This document shows, in pieces, positions 17,049-24,452 of a DNA stretch of 43,857 nucleotides. Within the stretch, counting starts at the first letter, position 1. Every line of letters starts with the position of its first letter. The stretch is taken from assembly GCA_002323995.1 (NCBI GenBank), contig DCQY01000141.1, positions 18,861 through 62,717 on the forward strand, given 5' to 3'. The notes below the pieces were generated by a model. That model ran no database searches, was not told where the DNA came from, and saw only the letters and a list, made by a program, of their open reading frames with translations. The position numbers were made by a program, and so were the translations under genes. The stretch is from Akkermansiaceae bacterium UBA1506 (GTDB taxonomy: Bacteria; Verrucomicrobiota; Verrucomicrobiia; Verrucomicrobiales; DEV007).

Positions 17049-19631
17049 TTAGTTGGCAAACAGCTCGTGATCAGAATCACCGCCGGAGATGAGGTAGGCG
17101 AGTAAATCGAGGATGTCATCGCGTTCCATCATGTTGATCAGGCCGGGTGGCATCATGGAGACAGGAGATGGTTCGATCGAAGTGATCGCATTCGCGTCCA
17201 CCTTGGCGGCGCTGCTTGGATTCATCATGTTGGTATTCACCCGGTAGTGGTCACCGCTCATGTTCATGATGCGACCGATCACCTGAGTGCCGTCATCAAG
17301 TGTGAAAATACTGCTTCCATACTGGTCGCTAATTTCTGCGCCCGGATCGACGATTGTTTCGAGCAAGTCGTAGGGGCTGAACTTGCCGCCTGCGGAGGAA
17401 AGGTCGGGTCCAACGGCACCTCCTTCGCCATTAAAGCGGTGGCAGACGTAGCAAGTGCCAGCGCCGAACATCTGGCGACCGTTGGCGAAGTCGCGGTTGC
17501 CTTCGAGGCCGACTCCAAGATCACCAGAGAGGTCTTCCATTGTCCAGTTCTTGACGAAGGAACGGGGCTTGAGGGTGAACTGAGGCGTGGAATCTTTGGG
17601 CGAGGTATTGATGATCTCGGTGAGCGCAGCAGTCATGTCACTCTCAGGCACCGTTTCAATGGCATGTTTCTTAATATCGGCCAGGTAGTTGGCGAGGCGG
17701 GCACCCCCCCTGTAATTGCCGGCCATAACAAACCACCTGAAATATTTCTCACGTAGTTCCGGGGTCCAGCCATCCTTGAGATAACGCAGGTTGAGGGCGT
17801 AGCCGATCTGTTCCTCCTGCCCGGAAGCATTGGCGAGCAGTTCCATACCGCGATCGACGGCGAAAGGGGCTTCAAGAAAGGCGGCAAAGGCGGAGAGATC
17901 ACGATTCTCTTCGGGTGTTTTGGCAGGATAGACTCCATCGAGCCATTCGATGAGCTTGGCTTTCTGGCCATCTGTGGGTTCACCGCTGCGAGTCAGGGTC
18001 AGCATGATACCGCGAAGAATGTCGAGTCGGGTTTGGCGGGATTTTGTGGATGAGTAGTCAAAGCTGGTGGCCCTAGAGAGAATGGCGGCGGCTGAGTTCT
18101 CAGCATCCACGCGGGCAAGGGCGATGAGCGCGGCCGTGGTGATAACAGCATCGTCTTCACCGATCACCCGATCTTTCCAGTTGGCGGCAGGCTGCTTTTC
18201 AAGGGCTGCGCGAGCGGCGTGACGGATGCCTCGATCGGAAGAGCCAAGAGCGTCCCAGATGGTATCGAGTTCTTCGGTTGTTGCTTCCTTGGCCCCGGCC
18301 TGGAGAAAAGCTTCGAGCTCATGACGCTCAGCCCTTGCTTCTTCTCCTCCGTGGACAGTTTCGGCTGGAGCGGTGGACTCATCGCCAGTGTAAGTGATTC
18401 GGTAGAGTCCGGACTGAACCCGGCGACCACCAACGGTGAAATACATCGCGCCGTCGGTTTCATTGATGAGGAGGTCAGTCAATGGCAGCGGCTGGGCAGC
18501 AGCGAACTCCTCGAAAGTCGCAGAGTAGCTGGAGCCCTGGGGCTTAAGGTGAACGGCGTAGAGTTTTCCGTAAGACCAGTCGGCGGCGAAGAAGGCGTTC
18601 TGATACTTGGCCGGAAACTTGGCTCCGTAGCCAAAACAAACTCCGGTCGGGGAACCCGGACCGATGTCGATCACTGCTCCGAAGGTGTCGGTGCAGTAGT
18701 CCATAAATTTGCCGGATCCGGTGCGCCACCCGTAGTCAGCGCCATCGATAACATGGTTAACACGGGTAGGGCGATACCATGGTGTGTTAAGGTCCCACTC
18801 CATATCGGCATCGTAGGTAAACATTTCTCCCTCTCGGCTTAGAGCAGCGTCGTACTGGTTCCGGAATCCTGTGGCGACCACGTCCCAGGTTTTGCCCTCA
18901 GGGTCAATTCGTGCCACGTGGCCCAGCGGAGCTTCGGCACCGCGCATGAAATGTTGCAGAGAGGGAAGGAGCTGATCTTCACCCCAGACTTCCGGCGTGC
19001 GGGCGTGTGTGTAGTCCTCGGGCAGTTGTGTTTGGTTACCCATGACGACGTAGAGTCCTTCGCCGTCGGCGGTAGGAAAGATGGCATGCGGACCGTGCTC
19101 ACCCGCTGTCTCTCCGAGCGTCTTGATGGTGACTAATTTGTCAAACTGGTCATCGTTATCGGTGTCGAGCAATCTAAAGACTCCAGTGCCGGAGGAACTG
19201 TTGCGCGAATTCACCACAACGTATAGACTGTCGAAGGCGTAGCAGAGTCCTTGGGCGTGACCCACCTTAGGCAGTTTGGCGAGTTCGGCGTTGAGTTCCT
19301 GAGGGTCAGTGCCATCGTGATCGCCGCGCTTGGGGGCTCCCTCGGTCGAATAGGTGATCTGCCGGATAGTAGAGGAGTCGAGCCGTTCGCCGAGTTTCGG
19401 GATAGGGAAACGGTAGATGCCGCCATACTGGTCGCTGACGATAAGCCGCCCTTTATCGTCTTGGCACATGGCCACCCACGAACCTTGGATGTCACGTGGG
19501 ACGGTATAGAGCAACTCGGCCTCAAAGCCTTCCAAGAGTGCAATTTTATCGGGCGGGGTGGCGGTGCGCTGAGCCTGTGTCAAAGGGACGACAGCGGTAG
19601 TTACCGCCAAAATGAAAAAAAGTTTCTTCAT
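17049..19631 (-). CDS. PVC-type heme-binding CxxCH beta-propeller protein
   Basis: An 860-residue exported protein (signal peptide MKKLFFILAVTTAVVPLTQA). The N-terminal half (about 30-430) is a beta-propeller of the sugar dehydrogenase-like/PVC type (GLCYAFDSLYVVVNSR, ATGFRNQYDAALSREGEMFTYD, GADYGWRTGSGK). The middle (about 460-690) is helical with HEAT-like repeats. The C-terminus is a cytochrome c domain with CYVCH at 727-731, VGPDLSSAGGKF, and a distal Met region (SMMPPGL). It probably passes electrons from the oxidation of a sugar or alcohol in the periplasm. The frame is open to a TTG at 19862, but the 77 extra residues are not family-like and ATG 19631 gives the signal peptide. It heads a probable four-gene operon. 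Two promoter-like elements lie upstream (19658-19684 and 19931-19957). Confidence 0.92.
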   Translation of the reverse strand: MKKLFFILAVTTAVVPLTQAQRTATPPDKIALLEGFEAELLYTVPRDIQGSWVAMCQDDKGRLIVSDQYGGIYRFPIPKLGERLDSSTIRQITYSTEGAPKRGDHDGTDPQELNAELAKLPKVGHAQGLCYAFDSLYVVVNSRNSSSGTGVFRLLDTDNDDQFDKLVTIKTLGETAGEHGPHAIFPTADGEGLYVVMGNQTQLPEDYTHARTPEVWGEDQLLPSLQHFMRGAEAPLGHVARIDPEGKTWDVVATGFRNQYDAALSREGEMFTYDADMEWDLNTPWYRPTRVNHVIDGADYGWRTGSGKFMDYCTDTFGAVIDIGPGSPTGVCFGYGAKFPAKYQNAFFAADWSYGKLYAVHLKPQGSSYSATFEEFAAAQPLPLTDLLINETDGAMYFTVGGRRVQSGLYRITYTGDESTAPAETVHGGEEARAERHELEAFLQAGAKEATTEELDTIWDALGSSDRGIRHAARAALEKQPAANWKDRVIGEDDAVITTAALIALARVDAENSAAAILSRATSFDYSSTKSRQTRLDILRGIMLTLTRSGEPTDGQKAKLIEWLDGVYPAKTPEENRDLSAFAAFLEAPFAVDRGMELLANASGQEEQIGYALNLRYLKDGWTPELREKYFRWFVMAGNYRGGARLANYLADIKKHAIETVPESDMTAALTEIINTSPKDSTPQFTLKPRSFVKNWTMEDLSGDLGVGLEGNRDFANGRQMFGAGTCYVCHRFNGEGGAVGPDLSSAGGKFSPYDLLETIVDPGAEISDQYGSSIFTLDDGTQVIGRIMNMSGDHYRVNTNMMNPSSAAKVDANAITSIEPSPVSMMPPGLINMMERDDILDLLAYLISGGDSDHELFAN

Positions 19632-19657
19632 GTAAATGCAATAAGGGAATAAAGTGA

Positions 19658-19684
19658 ATATCTCGGGAATGGAGTGATTCTGCC
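19658..19684 (-). promoter_or_regulatory. Candidate ECF-type promoter of the PVC cytochrome operon
   Basis: On the minus strand: an A-rich tract (GAAAAAGATT), then an exact GGCAGAATC (19684 to 19676), 11 bases, then an exact GAGATAT (19664 to 19658). Spacing from GGCAGA to GATAT is 16 bases, as expected for -35 and -10 elements of ECF promoters. The ATG of the cytochrome gene is 26 bases further on. It is identical in both halves and in spacing to the elements before the ECF sigma gene and the three-sulfatase operon. Confidence 0.72.
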
Positions 19685-19763
19685 AATCTTTTTCGCGATA
19701 GGTCGAATTTTGGGTGGTTAAGGAAGACGGCGATATCTTGAGATCATTTGGCTCTACCCTCGC

Positions 19764-19790
19764 TTCTTCCTCTTCAATAAAGAGGAAGAA
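19764..19790. repeat. Perfect 11-bp inverted repeat in the cytochrome leader
   Basis: TTCTTCCTCTT (19764-19774) and AAGAGGAAGAA (19780-19790) form a perfect 11-bp stem with a 5-nt loop. There is no T-run on either strand, so a simple terminator is unlikely. It lies between the two promoter-like elements upstream of the PVC cytochrome gene, so it would be in the RNA made only from the distal one. Confidence 0.55.
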
Positions 19791-19930
19791 AGTCTGCCTT
19801 GCGAAAGATAAGCCCGGGTGGATTAGCTCGCGCGAACAGAAACACGTTGTAAACATTCTCAATGTTTTTTGAGGTAATAGGCGTCGATCTCAGTTTTGTG
19901 AGTGTCGAGGGTTTCAAGGATGTGTGCGGA

Positions 19931-19957
19931 TTATCGCTAAAGAATCAGGATTCTACC
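19931..19957 (-). promoter_or_regulatory. Second, diverged ECF-type promoter-like element
   Basis: Minus strand GGTAGAATC (19957 to 19949), 11 bases, GCGATAA (19937 to 19931), preceded by CGCGAAAGATC. The context upstream of the first half (ATCGCGAAAGATC) closely resembles that of the 19676 site (ATCGCGAAAAAGATT), as if one arose from the other. Match is eight of nine in the first half and five of seven in the second. It could give a longer transcript of the cytochrome operon. Confidence 0.4.
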
Positions 19958-20049
19958 GATCTTTCGCGATTTGATAAACTCGTCGCATCCCGCGATTGTG
20001 GAGCAGCCTAAGCTTCGTCGATAGCGGGTAATGCTTGTAGGCTCCCTCC

Positions 20050-21459
20050 ATGATTCGTTTCGTGTGGGCCTGGTTGATTTTTGCTACCATGTTTGGCTCT
20101 GCTGAGGCAAGGTCCAACGATCGATCCGAGGCAATGGCCTTCGGTAAAGGGGGTCAGAAAAAGATGCTCTATGATCGGCGGCAGCGACCACAGGCAGTGT
20201 TTCTGGATGGCAAGGTGCATCTGGTTTTCAACGGAGGGGGTAAGGGGGGTAAGGAGCCGAGTTTCAGGACGGCGCCAATGGCAATAACCTACGATCCCAA
20301 GAAGCGTTCCTTCTCAAAGACAGTCACGTTGGGAAAAAGGAGCAAGGATCATCACTACGGACCGGTGATCTGGGCGGACGAAGCGGGGTATCTTCATGTC
20401 CTGTCAGGATGTCATCGGACGCCGGGCACTCATCTCGTTTCGAAGGAGCCGGGGTCTATTGGTGAGAGTCTGGATGACTGGGTAGAAGGATCACAAATCG
20501 GAGACAGCATTTCCTATCCCACGGTCTACAACATCGAAGGAGGCAGGGAAATAATATACTATCGCGTCCTCGGGCATTTCGGGCACTGGACTTATAGTGT
20601 GACAGAGGATCGGGGAGAAACCTGGGAGACACCCGACAAGGCGGTGACGGATATGGATGTGGCAGGGCGGTTTGAGTGGTCCTCCTACCAGACAAAGTTG
20701 TTGAGTCCGGATGGCAAGACGCTTCACGTCGCATTCATTGTCTATGACGACTGCAAATTTGAAGATCCTGATCGGGCGATGTCGGATCGACTTTACAATC
20801 CGCGCTATCAGGAGAAGACGGGACAGGATTGGAAATACAATCTTTACTACTGCCAGCTTGACCTGGCTTCCGGGGAGGTGACGAACTTTGAGGGCGAAAC
20901 CATGAAGACGCCGATGGATGTGGATTACGCTGATGAGAATTGTCTCATTTGGGACACCGAATGGCGGGGTTCCGGAGTGCCGCCCAGTATCGTGCTGGAT
21001 GGGAAAGGGCAGCCGGCTTTTCTCCATGTACTGTCTGGGGATGACTCCAAGCAGGAGGCGAATTACTTCTACGTGTTCCATGATGGGGACGAATGGCAAA
21101 AGACTTCCATCGCCGAGTCCACCCATCAGTGGAACAGCGGCCATCTGAGGAAAGAAGAAGATGGCACATTAGTCGCCTTCCTCGTGGTGGGGGATGAATA
21201 CTTGAAATCCGATGGTCTGATGGACAGCCATGGGGGAGGTCGCATCGAAGAATGGCGCTCTCCGGATGAAGGGAAAACGTGGCAGCGAAAGCGAGACCTC
21301 ACGCCGATGGATTCGAAGTTCTCGGGATGGCGGTTCAACAACGTCCAACCGGTAACAAAGCCCGGGGGTGAGATCGTTCCCGGAATGCTGCTGTTCTATG
21401 GATGGGGAGATCCCTATTCGCCGCAGGCGAAAGCCTTTCTGATCGACGAGATGCACTAG
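20050..21459 (+). CDS. BNR_4 repeat protein, secreted beta-propeller (possible polysaccharide lyase)
   Basis: A 469-residue protein with a signal peptide (about residues 1-20, ending SAEA). The body has the pattern of the BNR_4 family: RPQAVFLDGKVHLVFNGG, DHHYGPVIWADEAGYLHVLSG, SVTEDRGETWETPDKAV and WRSPDEGKTWQRKRDL, the last two being Asp-box-like. Seven-bladed propeller ulvan lyases (families PL24/PL25) are related to such proteins. The His- and Tyr-rich stretch after residue 95 (HHYGPV, then SGCHRTPG) could be a lyase active site, but this is inference. Sulfated polysaccharides are ulvan-type substrates, which fits the many sulfatases around. It is convergent with the sulfatase operon (18 bases between stops) and single in its strand. 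Confidence 0.82.
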   Translation: MIRFVWAWLIFATMFGSAEARSNDRSEAMAFGKGGQKKMLYDRRQRPQAVFLDGKVHLVFNGGGKGGKEPSFRTAPMAITYDPKKRSFSKTVTLGKRSKDHHYGPVIWADEAGYLHVLSGCHRTPGTHLVSKEPGSIGESLDDWVEGSQIGDSISYPTVYNIEGGREIIYYRVLGHFGHWTYSVTEDRGETWETPDKAVTDMDVAGRFEWSSYQTKLLSPDGKTLHVAFIVYDDCKFEDPDRAMSDRLYNPRYQEKTGQDWKYNLYYCQLDLASGEVTNFEGETMKTPMDVDYADENCLIWDTEWRGSGVPPSIVLDGKGQPAFLHVLSGDDSKQEANYFYVFHDGDEWQKTSIAESTHQWNSGHLRKEEDGTLVAFLVVGDEYLKSDGLMDSHGGGRIEEWRSPDEGKTWQRKRDLTPMDSKFSGWRFNNVQPVTKPGGEIVPGMLLFYGWGDPYSPQAKAFLIDEMH

Positions 21460-21477
21460 TCGGCGAACCGCCTGTGC

Positions 21478-22959
21478 TCAGAGATCTTTCTCCGTCTGCG
21501 GGAAGCGCTTGCGCGCTGAGCTGTCTAGAGTTTGCCCGGTTCTCAGGTTCCACCATTCGTGGGCGCGCTTGGGGTCGTAGTTGGGGTTGTGAATGGGGAC
21601 GCGTGCGCTGACTGAGATTCGCCAGTTGGCGAGTTTCTTCTTCAGATCGGCGACTTTGCCTTTGCGCTCTTCGATGAGGTTGTTCTCTTCACTGATGTCT
21701 TGGGCGAGGTGGTAGATCTCGATGTCACCGGTGCCGTCGAGGTATTCGATCAGCTTCCAGTCGCGCTCGCGAATGGCACTGGCGGGACGGTCGTGGTGAT
21801 AGTGCGGGTAGTGCCAGTGGATGGCGTCACGATCGAGTCGCTCTTTCTGTCCTGTCAGGACCGGGAGAAGATCGTGGCCGTCGATGGTCTGATGCTCCGG
21901 CAGGCTGCCTTCGGCGGCAGCAACAAAGGTGGGGTAGAAGTCGTAGCTGATGACCGGTTCGGCGCTGGTAGTGCCAGCGGCGATTTTGCCGGGGAGCTTG
22001 ACGATGAGTGGTACGCGGATGCCACCTTCGGTCAGAGCGCCTTTCTCACCCTTGAGTGGAGCGAGGTTGGAGACATTATCGTCGGCGGCTTCGTTGTAAT
22101 CGTAGCGACGATGGAGCCCGCCGTTGTCCGACGTGAAAACGATCATGGTGTTGTCGGTCAGTCCCTGGGCCTCGACTTCGTCGATGATTCGTCCGACGAG
22201 GGCGTCCACTTCTTCGACCATGGCGGCGTAGATGGGGTTGGGCAATTTGCGTTTGTGCTCGGCGGCGCGGGTGCGGTATTTCTCAACCAGGGAAGCTTTG
22301 CTCGCCAAAGGGATGTGGACGGCGTAAGGCGAGAGCATGAGAAAGAACGGCTTGTCCTTATTCTCACGAATGAAGTGTTCGCAGGCCTCGGCTTCGAAGT
22401 CGGTGCGGAACTGATCGGGCTTCGGCTTCAGTGTTTGTGTCGAATTGCTGGCGACTCTGTATTTGCCGGGCAGGTGCGGGCCGTTGATCTCGAGGTCATG
22501 GTCATAACCCTGGTAGCCAGGGCCGAACTGGGGGTGCATGCCGAGATGCCATTTTCCGATGTAGCCGGTGGCGTAGCCGGATTCCTTCATCTGTTCCGCC
22601 ACGGTGATGGTGTCGAGCGGCAGCGCCATGGTGGTTTGCGGGTCGATGACGCGCTCGAAGGGGCGCCAGTGGCCGGGGATGTGAGCGGTGATGCCGATGC
22701 GGGCCTGGTTCTGCCCGGACTGAACCGCGCAGCGGGTGGGTGAACAGACGGCTCCGGCGGCGTAGGCATCGGTGAAGCGCATGCCTTCGCTGGCGAGTTG
22801 ATCAAGCCGAGGGGTGTCGATGAAGTCGTTGCCGTAACAGCCGAGGTCACCCCAGCCCATGTCATCGATGAAGATGAAGATGATGTTGGGTTGCGCCGCA
22901 TGTACCGAGGTGCCGATCAGGCAGGCGAGGGTGAGGATCAAGGTTTTGATAGGAGTCAT
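21478..22959 (-). CDS. Sulfatase, arylsulfatase A-like, third gene of sulfatase operon
   Basis: A 493-residue secreted sulfatase. Signal peptide about 1-21 (ending VHAA), fold start NIIFIFIDDMGWGDLGCYG, formylglycine motif CSPTR with cysteine 72 in AGAVCSPTRC. Other signatures are GYATGYIGKWHLG and FTSDNGGLHRRYDYNEA. It is similar to the sulfatase at the right end of the window in its middle and C-terminal motifs (HWHYPHYHHD here, FWHFPHYHAGGD there), which suggests the same subfamily. The gene begins 51 bases after the stop of the CxAxR sulfatase, in the operon starting at 25883. Confidence 0.93.
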   Translation of the reverse strand: MTPIKTLILTLACLIGTSVHAAQPNIIFIFIDDMGWGDLGCYGNDFIDTPRLDQLASEGMRFTDAYAAGAVCSPTRCAVQSGQNQARIGITAHIPGHWRPFERVIDPQTTMALPLDTITVAEQMKESGYATGYIGKWHLGMHPQFGPGYQGYDHDLEINGPHLPGKYRVASNSTQTLKPKPDQFRTDFEAEACEHFIRENKDKPFFLMLSPYAVHIPLASKASLVEKYRTRAAEHKRKLPNPIYAAMVEEVDALVGRIIDEVEAQGLTDNTMIVFTSDNGGLHRRYDYNEAADDNVSNLAPLKGEKGALTEGGIRVPLIVKLPGKIAAGTTSAEPVISYDFYPTFVAAAEGSLPEHQTIDGHDLLPVLTGQKERLDRDAIHWHYPHYHHDRPASAIRERDWKLIEYLDGTGDIEIYHLAQDISEENNLIEERKGKVADLKKKLANWRISVSARVPIHNPNYDPKRAHEWWNLRTGQTLDSSARKRFPQTEKDL

Positions 22960-23010
22960 GATGAAATTGGAAGTGGGAAGGGTGAAATGTTGGAGAAAAA
23001 AAGTTGGTGA

Positions 23011-24417
23011 TCAATCAGGAATCGGAGCATTGGCATACTGCTCGGCGAGAGTTTGAGTCCGTTGCCGAAGTTGTTCGAGGACGGATGCGTATTCGGGGTC
23101 GTCGACGAGGTTGGTGAGTTCGTCAGGATCGTTTTTGAGGTCGTGAAGAAATTCGTAGTGAGGCTCCTGATCGGTGTAGCGGGCATACTTGAAGCGAGCC
23201 CCACGAACGCCCAGCCAGGACATGGCATACTTAGGGTTCTGGTGTTCACAGAAGAAGTCGTCGCGCCAGGCTTGGGGTGGCGTGTCGTTTTCGATGACCG
23301 GTTTGAGGCTGGTGCCCTGGTAGCTGGCCGGGATTTCCACCTGGGCCCAATCGAGAAAGGTGGCGGGCAGGTCGAGGTTGAGGGCGACGGGATCGACGGT
23401 TCTTCCTCTCAGGTCTTCGGAAAGACGGGGATCATACACAATGAGAGGGACGCGCTGGGATTGTTCATGATGCGACCACTTGCCGGCAAAGCCGCGGTCA
23501 CCCATGTAGTAGCCGTTGTCCGAGGAGTAGACGATGATGGTGTTCTTGGCGAGGCCCTCCTCCTCCAGCGTCTCCAGCACGCGATGGATGACGTGATCGA
23601 TTCCGGAGAGCATGCGGAAGTAGGCACGCAGGTTGAGCTGGTATTTCTCCGGCGTGTCCCAGCGCCAGTGATAGCGCTCCCGGTGGTTCGAGGTTTTGAA
23701 GAACTCCGGCTGAGATTCAAAGATGGACGGGTCTGACAAGCGGGGAACCGGCATCACGATGTCATCGTATTTGCCGTTCATGGCTTTGGGCCAGGGGAAG
23801 TGGCCGGTTCCGGGAATGAGGTCTTTGTCCTCAGCGTGACCAGCGTTGAACCAGAGGTTGAGGCAGAAAGGACGATCATCGTCCCGCATTGATTTCAGAA
23901 ACTCGACGCCGCGATCGCCGACCAGTTCGGTGGTGTGGCGCTTCGACCCGTCCGGCATCTCCTTGAAGTAGGGGCGTCGAAAGATGCTTTCGTAATCATC
24001 AAAGTGATCTTCGGGCTGAAATCCTTTCGGCATCTTGGCGTGCCATTTTCCAAAGAGGGCAGTGCGGTAGCCGGCCTGGCCCAATTGATCTGAGAACAGT
24101 TCGGTGAGAGCATCGGGGCGAACGCGATCAGATCCGTCCGGCTCGACCGAAGACAGTGAGGTCAAGCCGGTGAGGATGGTGGTCCGACTGGCCCAGCAGG
24201 TCGACCGCGTCACAAACATATTCTTGAAACGCACTCCTCTGGCCGCGAGTTGATCAATCGTCGGTGTTTCGACAATGGGATGACCGGCGCAGCCCAGTGT
24301 GTCGTGGCGCTGGTCATCGGCGAAAAAGAAAAGGATGTTAGGACGGGAGGAATCTTCACATAGAGGCGATACGACCGTGGCCGCCAGCGCAAATAGAGTG
24401 AATCCTATTCTCTTCAT
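23011..24417 (-). CDS. Sulfatase with CxAxR formylglycine motif, second gene of operon
   Basis: A 468-residue secreted sulfatase with a signal peptide of about 20 residues. The fold start is NILFFFADDQRHDTLGCAG. The formylglycine motif is CWASR (cysteine 74), that is C-x-A-x-R in place of the more common C-x-P-x-R; both can be recognised by formylglycine-generating enzyme. The DDQRHDTLG motif with FKNMFVTRSTCWASRTTILTG is typical of the choline-sulfatase/iduronate-sulfatase-like branch. It lies 35 bases past the first sulfatase and 51 before the third, so the three form an operon. Substrate unknown. Confidence 0.92.
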   Translation of the reverse strand: MKRIGFTLFALAATVVSPLCEDSSRPNILFFFADDQRHDTLGCAGHPIVETPTIDQLAARGVRFKNMFVTRSTCWASRTTILTGLTSLSSVEPDGSDRVRPDALTELFSDQLGQAGYRTALFGKWHAKMPKGFQPEDHFDDYESIFRRPYFKEMPDGSKRHTTELVGDRGVEFLKSMRDDDRPFCLNLWFNAGHAEDKDLIPGTGHFPWPKAMNGKYDDIVMPVPRLSDPSIFESQPEFFKTSNHRERYHWRWDTPEKYQLNLRAYFRMLSGIDHVIHRVLETLEEEGLAKNTIIVYSSDNGYYMGDRGFAGKWSHHEQSQRVPLIVYDPRLSEDLRGRTVDPVALNLDLPATFLDWAQVEIPASYQGTSLKPVIENDTPPQAWRDDFFCEHQNPKYAMSWLGVRGARFKYARYTDQEPHYEFLHDLKNDPDELTNLVDDPEYASVLEQLRQRTQTLAEQYANAPIPD

Positions 24418-24452
24418 GAGCGAGGGCTCTCAGCCGGTTCAGAACGACTGCA

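Larger units (their letters stand above)
19632..20049. other. Intergenic regulatory region with tandem promoter-like elements and hairpins
   Basis: These 418 bases separate the divergent cytochrome and BNR_4 genes. They contain the strong element at 19658-19684, a diverged copy at 19931-19957, a doubtful third (GGTAGAGCC-N10-AAGATAT, 19758 to 19733), and a perfect 11-bp hairpin at 19764-19790 between them. Near the plus-strand gene, CCCGC (19989-19993) and GCGGG (20024-20028), extended by GCAT and ATGC, form a possible leader hairpin of the BNR_4 gene. An open frame from 19862 into the cytochrome gene is judged non-coding. Confidence 0.6.

Noticed and set aside
19632..19862. 77-residue N-terminal extension of the PVC cytochrome frame from a TTG at 19862
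   Set aside because: ATG 19631 begins a clear signal peptide; the extension is not family-like and contains the promoter motif and hairpin.
21700..22743. Long plus-strand open frame of 347 codons opposite a sulfatase gene
   Set aside because: It is the complement of the real sulfatase with intact motifs; the translation is Val/Gly/Asp-rich with no signal or family features.
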